In this document: positions 33,170 through 41,166 of the stretch, piece by piece
Numbering within the stretch: position 1 is the first letter of the stretch
Layout: each line of letters opens with the position of its first letter
DNA from: Hansschlegelia beijingensis
GTDB lineage: Bacteria > Pseudomonadota > Alphaproteobacteria > Rhizobiales > Methylopilaceae
NCBI RefSeq assembly: GCF_014196425.1
Contig: NZ_JACIDR010000001.1
Coordinates: 310,001-374,000 of the forward strand
Reading direction: 5' to 3'
Length of the DNA: 64,000 nucleotides
Translations under genes and position numbers: made by a program
Notes under the pieces: model-generated
Seen by the model: the letters and a program-made list of their open reading frames with translations, nothing else
What the model was told of the DNA's origin: nothing
The model's database searches: none

Positions 33170-34995
33170 GCGACCACGCTCCGTCTTCTCCAGTGGGACT
33201 GGCGTGGGCGGGGCTTGGTCGCGCGCTGCGACCGCAATGGATCTCCGCCGTCACGCCGGCGACCATCCGCTCCGACGTCGTCGCGGGCCTGACCAGCGCC
33301 ACCGTTGTCCTTCCGCAGGCGGTGGCGTTCGCGGCGATCGCCGGTCTGCCGCCGCAATACGGCTTCTACACCGCGATCGTCGTGCCGGTGGTGGCCGCGC
33401 TGCTCGGCTCCTCCTGGGTCATGGTGTCGGGACCGACGCTCGTGATCTCGGCGCTGATGGCGAGCACGCTCAGCGCCCACGCCCAGCCGTTCACCGCCGA
33501 GTTCATCTCGCTCGCGATCTTCCTCACCTTCCTGGTCGGCGTCCTGCAATGCGCCTTCGGGGCGCTGCAGCTCGGCCGGTTCGTGAACTTCATCTCGCAC
33601 TCCGTGATGATCGGGTTCACGGCGGCGGCCGCGTTGCTGATCTCGGTCAGCCAGCTGAAGGACGCGCTGGGGCTGAGCGCCGAGCGCGGCCAGAGCATCT
33701 TCGGCCAGATCGCGAATCTGGCGGCCGCGGCGGGCGAGACGAATCTGGCCGCGCTCGCGATCGCGGGCGTCACGCTCGGAACGCTGGTCGCCCTGCGGGT
33801 GTTCGCGCCGAAGCTGCCGGGCTTCATCGTCGCGCTCGGCGTCGGCAGCCTGCTCGGCGTCCTGATCGAGGCGGAGGCCAGGGGCGTTCGCATGGTGGGA
33901 GCGCTGCCCTCGGTCGCGCCGACGCCGGCGATGCCGGCGTTCTCGTTCGAGACGCTGCACGCGCTCGGGGAGGGGGCCTTCGCGATCGCTTTGCTCGGTC
34001 TCGTCGAGGCGATCTCGATCGGCCGCGCCTTCGCGCTCAAGCAGAACCGGCCGTTCGAGGCCAACCGCGAGATCGCGGCGCAGGGGGTGTCGAACGTCGT
34101 CGGCAGCTTCTTCCAGTGCTACGCGGGCTCCGGCTCCTTCACCCGCAGCGGCGTCAACTACGAGGCCGGCGCGGCGACGCCGCTGTCCGCGATCCTGTCG
34201 TCCTGCTTCCTCCTGGCGATCCTGCTGGTGGTCGCGCCGCTGTTCGGGCAGGTGCCGATCCCGGCCGTCGCGGCCGTGATCCTCTACGTCGCGTTCCGGC
34301 TGGTCGACCTTCGGGCGATCCGGCGGCTGGCGGCCACGAGCCGGACCGAGACGACCATCGTGGCGATCACCTTCGCGGCGGGTCTCTTCGTCAACCTGGA
34401 GTTCGCCGTCTATGGCGGCGTGATCGTCTCGCTGCTGATCTTCCTGTCGCGCACCGCCAAGCCGACGCTGTCCGTCGGCGCGCCTGACGGGCTGCAGTCT
34501 CACCGCCCGTTCCGCAATGCCGAGCTCTACAGCCTGCCGGAATGTCCGCAGGCTGCCTTCGCCCGGCTCGAGGGGCCGCTTTACTTTGGCTCCGTCGACT
34601 ATCTCGAGCGCGAGCTTGGCCGCATCCAGCGGCAGCGGCCGAACCAGAAGCGCCTCGGCATCATCCTGCGCGGCGGCGGCGACGTCGACCTTCCGGGGGC
34701 GGAGCTGCTGATCTCCGAGGCGAAGCGCCGGCGGGCCATGGGCGGCGACCTCTACCTGATCGCGCGCTTCCCGCCGCTGCTGCGGACGCTCGAGCGGTTC
34801 CATGTGATCGAGGCGCTCGGCCGGGACCACGTCATGGCGTCGAAGGGCGAGGCCATCGCCCGGATCGTCCCCGAACTCGATCCCGAGATCTGTCGGGCCT
34901 GCAAGACGAGGATCTTCCGCGAATGTCCCGCGGCGGCCGGCATGGAGAGCGCGCCGTCGACCGAGCGCCTGTCAGCGAGCGTCGCGGCGTCATGA
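33166..34995 (+). CDS. SulP family anion transporter, linked to soeABC
   Basis: A 609-residue SulP permease with an early block LPQAVAFAAIAGLPPQYGFY, a membrane domain to about residue 440 and a STAS domain at about 455-560. The C-terminal tail has CX2CX7C (C576, C579, C587), the same cluster as in the SulP at 9.3 kb. The ATG overlaps the soeC stop. Product sulfate of SoeABC must leave the cytoplasm, so sulfate export or exchange is likely, though SulP proteins are usually described as importers. The paralogy and position of the two SulP genes by sulfite-releasing systems is notable. Confidence 0.85.
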   Translation: MSDHAPSSPVGLAWAGLGRALRPQWISAVTPATIRSDVVAGLTSATVVLPQAVAFAAIAGLPPQYGFYTAIVVPVVAALLGSSWVMVSGPTLVISALMASTLSAHAQPFTAEFISLAIFLTFLVGVLQCAFGALQLGRFVNFISHSVMIGFTAAAALLISVSQLKDALGLSAERGQSIFGQIANLAAAAGETNLAALAIAGVTLGTLVALRVFAPKLPGFIVALGVGSLLGVLIEAEARGVRMVGALPSVAPTPAMPAFSFETLHALGEGAFAIALLGLVEAISIGRAFALKQNRPFEANREIAAQGVSNVVGSFFQCYAGSGSFTRSGVNYEAGAATPLSAILSSCFLLAILLVVAPLFGQVPIPAVAAVILYVAFRLVDLRAIRRLAATSRTETTIVAITFAAGLFVNLEFAVYGGVIVSLLIFLSRTAKPTLSVGAPDGLQSHRPFRNAELYSLPECPQAAFARLEGPLYFGSVDYLERELGRIQRQRPNQKRLGIILRGGGDVDLPGAELLISEAKRRRAMGGDLYLIARFPPLLRTLERFHVIEALGRDHVMASKGEAIARIVPELDPEICRACKTRIFRECPAAAGMESAPSTERLSASVAAS

Positions 34996-35109
34996 GGATG
35001 ATCCTGTCTGATCGCGACCAGATGCGGCTGCGCCGCCGCCCCGGCCCCGGTCTGCCTGCCCGAGAAGACGGAAAATGCGGCGAGAAAGCCCGCATGGGGA
35101 GGAAGCGCA

Positions 35110-36459
35110 ATGAGACGGAGAGGGTCGGACGAAGCGTATGAACCTTTGGCCGCGTCGCGGCCGGTGGACGAGGAGTGCCCCTGCCAGGAGGGGATGAGGC
35201 CGCAGGCGGGGCTCGGGCGTCGCCAGCTTCTGCTGTCGGCGGCCTCCACGCTGGGCGCGACGGCGCTCGCGGCCGGCGCGGCGAGGGCGGCTGAATCCGC
35301 GCCTCCGGGTTCCGTGCATTACGACGTGCCGGAAGATCCCACCAAGGAACAGGGCCGGCCGCTGCTCGCCGACGGCGGCTACGGGACGCGCTCCCAGTTC
35401 GAGACCGAGGTGCGGTCCAAGGCCAACAACCCGACCGACCTGACGTCCTGGACCTTCACGCCGCTCGCAGCCCAGATCGGCAATCTCACGCCCTCGGGCC
35501 TGCATTTCGAGCGCCATCACGGCGGCATTCCGACGATCGATCCCGCCCGTCACGAACTGGTCGTGCACGGCATGGTCGGGACGGCCAAGAAGTTCTCTGT
35601 CGCCGATCTCAAGCGGATGCCGTCCGTCACTCGGAAGCACTTCATCGAGTGCTCGGGCAACACGCTGACCGAATGGGCCAAGCCCACCGCCAAGAACGTG
35701 CAGGTCACGCATGGCCTGCTCAGCACCTCGGAATGGACGGGCGTGCTGTTCTCGACGCTGGCGCGCGAGGTCGGGCTCAAGGAGGCCGCGCTTTGGGTGC
35801 TGGCGGAGGGCGCCGACGCCGCGGTGATGACGCGCAGCGTGCCGCTCGAGAAGCTGCTGTCGGACGGCATGATCGCCTACGGCCAGAACGGCGAGGCGCT
35901 GCGCCCCGAGCAGGGGTACCCGCTGCGCCTGCTGCTGCCCGGCTATGAGGGCAACACGCACATCAAATGGCTGCGGCGGCTGCAGGTCAGCGACCGGCCG
36001 TTCATGACCCGGGAGGAGACCTCGAAATACACCGACCTGATGCCGGACGGCCGCGCCAAGCTGTTCACGCTGCAGATGGGCGCGAAGTCCGTGATCACTT
36101 TCCCGTCGGCGGACATGATGCTGCCGAAGCCCGGGCTCTACGAGATCAAGGGGATCGCCTGGTCGGGGCGCGGCCGGGTCCAGTCCGTCGAGGTTTCGAC
36201 CGACGCGGGCAAGACCTGGCGGCCGGCCAACATCGAGAACGTCGCGGAGCCGATGTGCACCGTGCGCTTCAACTGCCCGTGGGCCTGGGACGGACAGGCG
36301 GCGACACTGCAGAGCCGGTGCGTCGACGAGACCGGCTATGTGCAGCCCACGCGCGAGGAACTCGTCCGGCTGCGGGGCCTGAATTCTGTCTACCACTACA
36401 ACGCGATCCAGAGCTGGGCGGTCGCCGCCGACGGAGGGGTCAGCAATGTCCACGCTTAA
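35110..36459 (+). CDS. soxC: SoxC/SorA-type periplasmic sulfite dehydrogenase, molybdenum subunit
   Basis: A 449-residue sulfite-oxidase-fold molybdoenzyme. A twin-arginine signal is present, with R37-R38 in GRRQLLLSA, preceded by an unusually long N-terminal part with CPC. The molybdenum cysteine is C181 in FIECSGN. Family stretches PSGLHFERHHGGIPTIDP and EQGYPLRLLLPGYEGN are close to SoxC. The C-terminal dimerisation domain ends in YHYNAIQSWAV. It is exported folded and passes electrons to the cytochrome encoded next. No soxXYZAB genes lie in the window, so it most likely oxidises free sulfite rather than a SoxY-bound sulfane. Confidence 0.82.
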   Translation: MRRRGSDEAYEPLAASRPVDEECPCQEGMRPQAGLGRRQLLLSAASTLGATALAAGAARAAESAPPGSVHYDVPEDPTKEQGRPLLADGGYGTRSQFETEVRSKANNPTDLTSWTFTPLAAQIGNLTPSGLHFERHHGGIPTIDPARHELVVHGMVGTAKKFSVADLKRMPSVTRKHFIECSGNTLTEWAKPTAKNVQVTHGLLSTSEWTGVLFSTLAREVGLKEAALWVLAEGADAAVMTRSVPLEKLLSDGMIAYGQNGEALRPEQGYPLRLLLPGYEGNTHIKWLRRLQVSDRPFMTREETSKYTDLMPDGRAKLFTLQMGAKSVITFPSADMMLPKPGLYEIKGIAWSGRGRVQSVEVSTDAGKTWRPANIENVAEPMCTVRFNCPWAWDGQAATLQSRCVDETGYVQPTREELVRLRGLNSVYHYNAIQSWAVAADGGVSNVHA

Positions 36460-37000
36460 GTTCGGCCTCGCCGCGCTCGCGCTCTCGCTCGGCGCCTCCG
36501 CCGCCTTCGCCGAGACGCTGGAGGTGGGCGCGCCGGCGTCCGACCAGGACCTTGCGCGATACTTCGCCATCCAGCCGGACGGGGAGGGGCTTCCGCCCGG
36601 CAGCGGAACGGTGTCGGCGGGCGCGAAGGTCTACGGGGAGCGATGCGCCGCCTGCCACGGCGACAAGCTCCAGGGCGTCCCGGCGGCGGGCGGAGCGCCG
36701 CTCGTCGGGGGGCGCGGCACCCTGTCGTCGGCCAAGCCGGTGAAGACCGTCGAGAGCTACTGGCCCTACGCCTCGACGCTCTACGACTTTGTCTGGCGCG
36801 CCATGCCGTTCGACCAGCCGGGTTCGCTGTCGCCCGACGAGGTCTACGCCGTGACGGCCTACGTGCTCGCGAAGGGCGGCGTCATCCCCGAGGACGCCAC
36901 CCTGGACGCCAGCAGCCTGCCCAAGGTCGAGATGCCGAACGCCAAGGGCTTCTACGACGGGCGGGGGCCGGACCTGCCGCTCTACAACGCCGGGCGCTGA
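36446..37000 (+). CDS. c-type cytochrome, SoxD-like, single haem
   Basis: A 184-residue periplasmic cytochrome c that should accept electrons from the upstream SoxC-like enzyme. Residues 1-22 form a Sec signal ending AFA. The haem motif is C67-A-A-C70-H71, with M120 (RAMPF) a likely sixth ligand. Typical SoxD is a di-haem protein of about twice this length; only the region like the N-terminal haem domain is present. The gene overlaps soxC by 14 bases, so the pair is certain. It could also be named SorB-like. Confidence 0.82.
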   Translation: MSTLKFGLAALALSLGASAAFAETLEVGAPASDQDLARYFAIQPDGEGLPPGSGTVSAGAKVYGERCAACHGDKLQGVPAAGGAPLVGGRGTLSSAKPVKTVESYWPYASTLYDFVWRAMPFDQPGSLSPDEVYAVTAYVLAKGGVIPEDATLDASSLPKVEMPNAKGFYDGRGPDLPLYNAGR

Positions 37001-37014
37001 CGCCGGGCCGGCGG

Positions 37015-37042
37015 GACGGCGAGGCTTCACTGCCTCGCCGTC
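37015..37042. terminator. Hairpin between convergent soxD-like and SnoaL genes
   Basis: A perfect 10-base stem (GACGGCGAGG with CCTCGCCGTC) and an 8-base loop lie 15 bases after the cytochrome stop. There is no T-run. It may act as a two-way terminator between convergent genes or as an RNA end-protecting hairpin. Confidence 0.45.
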
Positions 37043-37076
37043 TCGCGATCGTCCCCTGCCATATCCGGAGCTTCGC

Positions 37077-37439
37077 TCAGGACTGCGGCTTGATCTTCAG
37101 CTGGTCGATGGCCCAGAGCCATTCGCCGCCCGCCTGGCGGCGCGCGACCTCCGCCGAAATCGCGCCATTGGGCAGGCGGGCGAACGTCATGGCCGTGTCG
37201 CCGTTGCGCAGCGTCGGCAGCTGCTCTGGCGCGGGGAAGCTTTTTCGCCGCTCGAGCAGGGCGGCGTAGAATTTGCGGATCTCCGCGTGGCCGGTGGCCA
37301 CGATCTCGCCCGCGGCCAGAACGGCTTCGGGCTCGTAGAGGGCGACGAGACCCTCGACGTCGCCTTCGTTGGCGCGGGCGATGAAGAGGCGGGCGAGATC
37401 GTCCGGGTCCCGTGCGGCCTCGCGTTCGGCAGTGGTCAT
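37077..37439 (-). CDS. SnoaL/DUF4440-like small protein
   Basis: A 120-residue protein with the cystatin-like fold pattern of the SnoaL-like/DUF4440 group (helix rich in RLFIARANEGDVEGLVALY, then strands with EAVLAAGEIVATGHAEI). Members are small ligand-binding or catalytic proteins, often of unknown role. It is convergent with soxCD-like genes and may be co-transcribed with the osmC-like gene upstream (40 bases). No specific function can be given. Confidence 0.65.
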   Translation of the reverse strand: MTTAEREAARDPDDLARLFIARANEGDVEGLVALYEPEAVLAAGEIVATGHAEIRKFYAALLERRKSFPAPEQLPTLRNGDTAMTFARLPNGAISAEVARRQAGGEWLWAIDQLKIKPQS

Positions 37440-37479
37440 CTGCTGGCTCCTTCTTGAGGCGAAGGCGAGCGGCGGGCCC

Positions 37480-37923
37480 TCAGGTCAGCAGCCGCCCTTC
37501 GCGATCGCGCACCACGACGCTCACCGGAACGCCGGTCTGGACGCTTTCGGACACGGTGCAGAAGCGCTGGAACTGGGAGATCGCGCTATCCGCCCGAGGC
37601 ATCTGGTCCGCCGACGCCCCAAGCGTGATCGCGACGTCGATGCCCTCCACCCGCAGCCGGTTCTCGGCGTTCCGCGCGACCCGGCACGACGCCTCGGCCT
37701 GCACGTCGCCCGCATCCTGCTTGTACTTGCCCAACGCGAAGACCAGGCTCGCGCACAGGCAGTTCGCAACGCTCGCGACCAGCAACTGCTCCGGGTGCGG
37801 CCCGGCGTCGTCGCCGATCGGCGCGGCCTCGTCGACCAGCAGATCCGGGATGGCGGCGCCGAAGTCGACCATGAAGCGATAGCCGTCGATCTGGCGAATC
37901 CGGATTCGCGCTTCGGTCGTCAT
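37480..37923 (-). CDS. OsmC/YhfA-family protein
   Basis: A 147-residue OsmC-like protein. The first reactive cysteine region reads ASVANCLCASL and the second FCTVSES, as in this family of thiol-dependent peroxidases. The ATG at 37921-37923 begins at the conserved fold; longer frames upstream lack homology. It lies divergent from the PAS/frc genes. In an organism handling sulfite a role against organic hydroperoxides or reactive sulfur is plausible, but not shown. Confidence 0.75.
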   Translation of the reverse strand: MTTEARIRIRQIDGYRFMVDFGAAIPDLLVDEAAPIGDDAGPHPEQLLVASVANCLCASLVFALGKYKQDAGDVQAEASCRVARNAENRLRVEGIDVAITLGASADQMPRADSAISQFQRFCTVSESVQTGVPVSVVVRDREGRLLT

Positions 37924-38357
37924 GGATGATCCCGGGCTGATGCTGCGGCGACGTTCGGGGCTAGCCACGGCGCGGGAAGGGCCGCAGCCGCGGGCCTCGG
38001 CCGGCCGGAAGCGGCCCGCTGTTCGTGACCCCGCCGGAGTATGGAGCGCAGGGCGCCGGCGGCAACCGCCGGCCTCAGCGGCCTTGACTTCAAGCCGAAG
38101 CTGGCATACCAAATACCACATATAACAGCGCGCAAAGTCACACAAAGTGACGCGCAGTCGGAGACCCAAAAGCGGCTCCGGCAAAAGGAGGAAACAGTAG
38201 ATGACGAAACAGCGTCCTATTTGCGACTGAAGCCGGCTACCGAACGAGTTTCTCTCGTCTTGAACAGCCGTTGAACGATCTGGCGCCGGTCTTGGCGACC
38301 CGTGTCCTGCCTGCGCACCCGGACCTCCATGTCAGGAGCGGGCTGATCGGAGGATTT
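37924..38357. promoter_or_regulatory. Divergent control region upstream of PAS-frc genes
   Basis: This 434-base gap holds TGGCATACCAAATACCA at 38102-38118. A near-identical 17-base element lies upstream of oxc at 43351-43367. A second dyad GTCAC/GTGAC, in GCGCAAAGTCAC followed by ACAAAGTGACGCGC, lies at 38131-38156. No coding frame with family features was found. The elements are candidates for oxalate-linked control. Confidence 0.5.
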
Positions 38358-38822
38358 ATGTCGCAGAACGTGGATCTGGAGCAGTTGGTGGCCGCAGTCG
38401 GCGACGCGATCGTCGTGTCGGACCGCGACGGCCGCATCACGCTCTGGAACCCCGCCGCGGAACGGATGTTCGGCTTCACCGAGGCCGAGGCCGTCGGGCA
38501 GTCGCTCGATCTGATCACGCCCGAACGGCATCGCGCGCGACACTGGCGCGGCTACGCCAGGACGGCCGAGACCGGCAAGACCAAGTACGGGCACGAGCTC
38601 CTGAAGGTGCCGGCGATCGGCAAGGATGGCCGGTCGCTGTCGATCGCCTTCACGGTCTCCCTCCTGTTCGACGCTGATCGCCGGGTCACGGGCGTCGCCG
38701 CGGTGATCCGCGACGAGACCGCCCGGTGGAGCGAGGAGCGGGAGCTTCGCAAGCGGCTCGCCGCGCTCGAAGCCGCCCAATCCGCGAGGCAGGAGGCTGA
38801 GCCACAGGTTTCCCCCGCGTGA
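38358..38822 (+). CDS. Stand-alone PAS domain protein, possible haem sensor
   Basis: A 154-residue protein made almost entirely of one PAS domain, with a short charged helix at the end. The block LWNPAAERMFGFTEAEAVGQ starts at residue 29. It is followed by HRARHWRGYARTAETGKTKY with H58 and H62; this resembles the haem-binding helix of FixL-type PAS domains. There is no kinase, GGDEF or other output domain. The ATG at 38358 follows GGAGGA and is preferred over an ATG 29 codons upstream. It lies 84 bases before frc and may sense oxygen, NO or CO for oxalate metabolism, or partner with another protein. Haem binding is inferred. Confidence 0.65.
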   Translation: MSQNVDLEQLVAAVGDAIVVSDRDGRITLWNPAAERMFGFTEAEAVGQSLDLITPERHRARHWRGYARTAETGKTKYGHELLKVPAIGKDGRSLSIAFTVSLLFDADRRVTGVAAVIRDETARWSEERELRKRLAALEAAQSARQEAEPQVSPA

Positions 38823-38906
38823 GGCGGACGCGCCGAGGACGTTTCGGCGCACAATCGCAAGTCAGTCAACAGAAATCACGATCCAAAGATCGAAAGGGAG
38901 CACCAC

Positions 38907-40157
38907 ATGAGCAAGCCGCTCGAGGGCATCAAGATCATCGACTTCACGCATGTGCAGGCGGGTCCTGCCTGCACCCAGCTGCTGGCGTGGTTCGGCGCTG
39001 ACGTGATCAAGGTCGAGCGCCCCGGCGCCGGCGACGTCACGCGCTCGCAGCTCCGCCACGTCGAAGACGCCGACGCGCTGTACTTCACGATGCTGAACTC
39101 CAACAAGCGCTCGCTGACGCTCGACACCAAGACTCCCGAGGGCAAGGAAGTCCTCGAGAAGCTGATCCGTGAATCGGACGTGATGGTCGAGAACTTCGGC
39201 CCCGGCGCGCTCGACCGCATGGGCTTCTCCTGGGCGCGCATCCAGGAGCTCAACCCGGGCATGATCCTCGCCTCGGTGAAGGGCTTCTCGGACGGCCACC
39301 ACTACGAGGACCTGAAGGTCTACGAGAACGTCGCGCAGTGCGCGGGCGGCGCCGCGTCGACCACCGGCTTCTGGGACGGCCCCCCCACCGTTTCGGGCGC
39401 GGCGCTCGGCGACAGCAACACCGGCATGCATCTCGCGATCGGCATCCTCACGGCGCTGCATCAGAAGAACAAGACCGGCAAGGGCCAGAAGGTCGCCGTG
39501 TCCATGCAGGACTCGGTGCTCAACCTCTGCCGCGTCAAGCTGCGTGACCAGCAGCGCCTCGACGCCCTCGGCTATCTCGAGGAGTACCCGCAGTATCCGC
39601 ACGGCGAGTTCTCCGACGTGGTGCCGCGCGGCGGCAACGCCGGCGGCGGCGGCCAGCCGGGCTGGGTGCTGAAGTGCAAGGGCTGGGAGACCGATCCCAA
39701 CGCCTACATCTACTTCACCATCCAGGGTCACGCCTGGGCCCCGATCTGCAAGGCGCTCGGCAAGGAAGAGTGGATCGACGATCCGGCCTACAACACCGCC
39801 CGCGCCCGCCAGGACAAGATCATGGACATCTTCGCCACGATCGAGGAATGGCTCGCCGACAAGACCAAGTTCGAGGCGGTCGACATCCTGCGCAAGTTCG
39901 ACATCCCCTGCGCGCCGGTGCTGTCGATGAAGGAGATCGCGAACGACGAGTCGCTCCGCAAGAGCGGCACGGTCGTCGAGGTCGATCATCCCAAGCTCGG
40001 CAAGTATCTGACCGTCGGCAGCCCGATCAAGTTCTCGGACATGGAGGTCGACGTGAAGGCTTCCCCGCTGCTCGGCGAGCACACCGACGAAGTGCTGCGC
40101 GACCTCGGCTACACCGAGCAGCAGATCGAGATGCTGCACCAGGCCCGCGCGGTCTGA
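38907..40157 (+). CDS. frc: Formyl-CoA:oxalate CoA-transferase
   Basis: A 416-residue family III CoA-transferase that moves CoA from formyl-CoA to oxalate. The catalytic aspartate is D169 in GDSNTGMH, the same position as in the well-studied enzyme. The glycine-rich loop [11 protein letters not shown] is also typical. A ribosome site AAAGGGAG precedes the ATG. Its product, oxalyl-CoA, is the substrate of the decarboxylase encoded at 41.2-42.9 kb on the other strand. A strong terminator follows. Confidence 0.92.
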   Translation: MSKPLEGIKIIDFTHVQAGPACTQLLAWFGADVIKVERPGAGDVTRSQLRHVEDADALYFTMLNSNKRSLTLDTKTPEGKEVLEKLIRESDVMVENFGPGALDRMGFSWARIQELNPGMILASVKGFSDGHHYEDLKVYENVAQCAGGAASTTGFWDGPPTVSGAALGDSNTGMHLAIGILTALHQKNKTGKGQKVAVSMQDSVLNLCRVKLRDQQRLDALGYLEEYPQYPHGEFSDVVPRGGNAGGGGQPGWVLKCKGWETDPNAYIYFTIQGHAWAPICKALGKEEWIDDPAYNTARARQDKIMDIFATIEEWLADKTKFEAVDILRKFDIPCAPVLSMKEIANDESLRKSGTVVEVDHPKLGKYLTVGSPIKFSDMEVDVKASPLLGEHTDEVLRDLGYTEQQIEMLHQARAV

Positions 40158-40184
40158 TCGCCGCCCGTCAACTTACCTGACGGC

Positions 40185-40220
40185 ATGGCGGCGCGTTCCA
40201 ACGCGCCGCCATTTTCTTTT
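40185..40220 (+). terminator. Intrinsic terminator after frc
   Basis: A 13-base perfect stem (ATGGCGGCGCGTT with AACGCGCCGCCAT, 40185-40212) with a 2-base gap at the tip (a practical loop of 4-6) is followed by TTTTCTTTT ending at 40220. This is a clear rho-independent terminator 28 bases after the frc stop. Confidence 0.9.
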
Positions 40221-40265
40221 CCCGGCCTCGTCCTGTGAGGCGTGCGCCATCCAAAACGGGGCCTC

Positions 40266-40973
40266 ATGATCGACCCCCACCTGGCCGGCCGGCTCGACTT
40301 CGCCCACCGGCTGCCGACCCTGCCGCCGCTGCCTCCCGGTCGGAACGCCCTGGGGCTGTTCGACCAGCGCGACGCGGTGCTCTACGTGCCCGAGGGGATC
40401 GACGCGCGCCGGCCGACGCCGCTGGTGACGCTGTTCCACGGCGGCGGCGGCCACGCGGCCAAGATCCTGCCGATGCTGGAGGAGCACGCCGCGCGGCGGC
40501 GCTTCCTGCTGCTCGCGCCGCAATCGCTGTTTCCGACCTGGGACCTGGTGATCGCCGGCCATGGGCCGGACCGCGAGCGGCTGGACGCCGCCCTCGGGGC
40601 GGTCGCCGCGCGATTCCTCCTGGACCCGAGCCGCTTCGTGTTCGCGGGCCACTCCGACGGCGGCAGCTACGCCCTGTCGCTCGGCCTCGCCAACGGGGCG
40701 TTCGTCAGCCATCTGGTGATCTCGTCGGCCGGCTTCATGTCGGTGCATCTTCAGACCGGCGCGCCGAAGATCTTCATCTCGCACGGCACGCGCGACGAGC
40801 AGATCCCGATCGAGCGCAGCGCCCGGGTCCACGCCGCGAGGCTGACCGAGGCGGGCTACGACGTCTCCTATGTCGAGTATGCCGGACCGCACGCCTGGCA
40901 GCCGACGGTGGTCTCGCAGGCCGTGGACTTCTTCATGGCGCCGACGGCCGCCGTCTCGGTGGCCCAGTCCTGA
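40266..40973 (+). CDS. Alpha/beta hydrolase, phospholipase/carboxylesterase type
   Basis: A 235-residue alpha/beta hydrolase. The nucleophile motif is FAGHSDGGSYA, with Ser in GHSDG. An early oxyanion block LVTLFHGGGGH and late Asp (TRDEQIP) and His (GPHAW) complete a normal triad. The ATG at 40266 is used; GTG at 40242 would add eight residues. It sits between frc and oxc but has its own terminator upstream and is convergent with oxc. Substrate unknown. Confidence 0.75.
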   Translation: MIDPHLAGRLDFAHRLPTLPPLPPGRNALGLFDQRDAVLYVPEGIDARRPTPLVTLFHGGGGHAAKILPMLEEHAARRRFLLLAPQSLFPTWDLVIAGHGPDRERLDAALGAVAARFLLDPSRFVFAGHSDGGSYALSLGLANGAFVSHLVISSAGFMSVHLQTGAPKIFISHGTRDEQIPIERSARVHAARLTEAGYDVSYVEYAGPHAWQPTVVSQAVDFFMAPTAAVSVAQS

Positions 40974-41088
40974 CGCCTTCCCGCCGGGCGCCGCCGCGTC
41001 CGGCCTGCCTCAACGCCTGATCCGGAAATCTGGAGCGCGCGGCGGCTGCTGCGGCTGCCCGGCCGCGCCGGGCTCCGGCCCACAGGAC

Positions 41089-41119
41089 AAAAAAAAACCG
41101 GCGGGCTTGCGCCCGCCGG
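41089..41119 (-). terminator. Intrinsic terminator of oxc
   Basis: On the minus strand the hairpin CCGGCGGGC/GCCCGCCGG with loop GCAA (41098-41119) is followed by nine T (41089-41097). It lies 48 bases past the oxc stop. Confidence 0.88.
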
Positions 41120-41166
41120 GGTTCGGATGCCGTGAGGAGGGGAGCCCAGGGCGTCCGTCGTCAGGG

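Noticed and set aside
35110-37000. A full Sox thiosulfate-oxidising system
   Set aside because: Only SoxC-like and a short SoxD-like gene are present; soxXYZAB are missing from the window.
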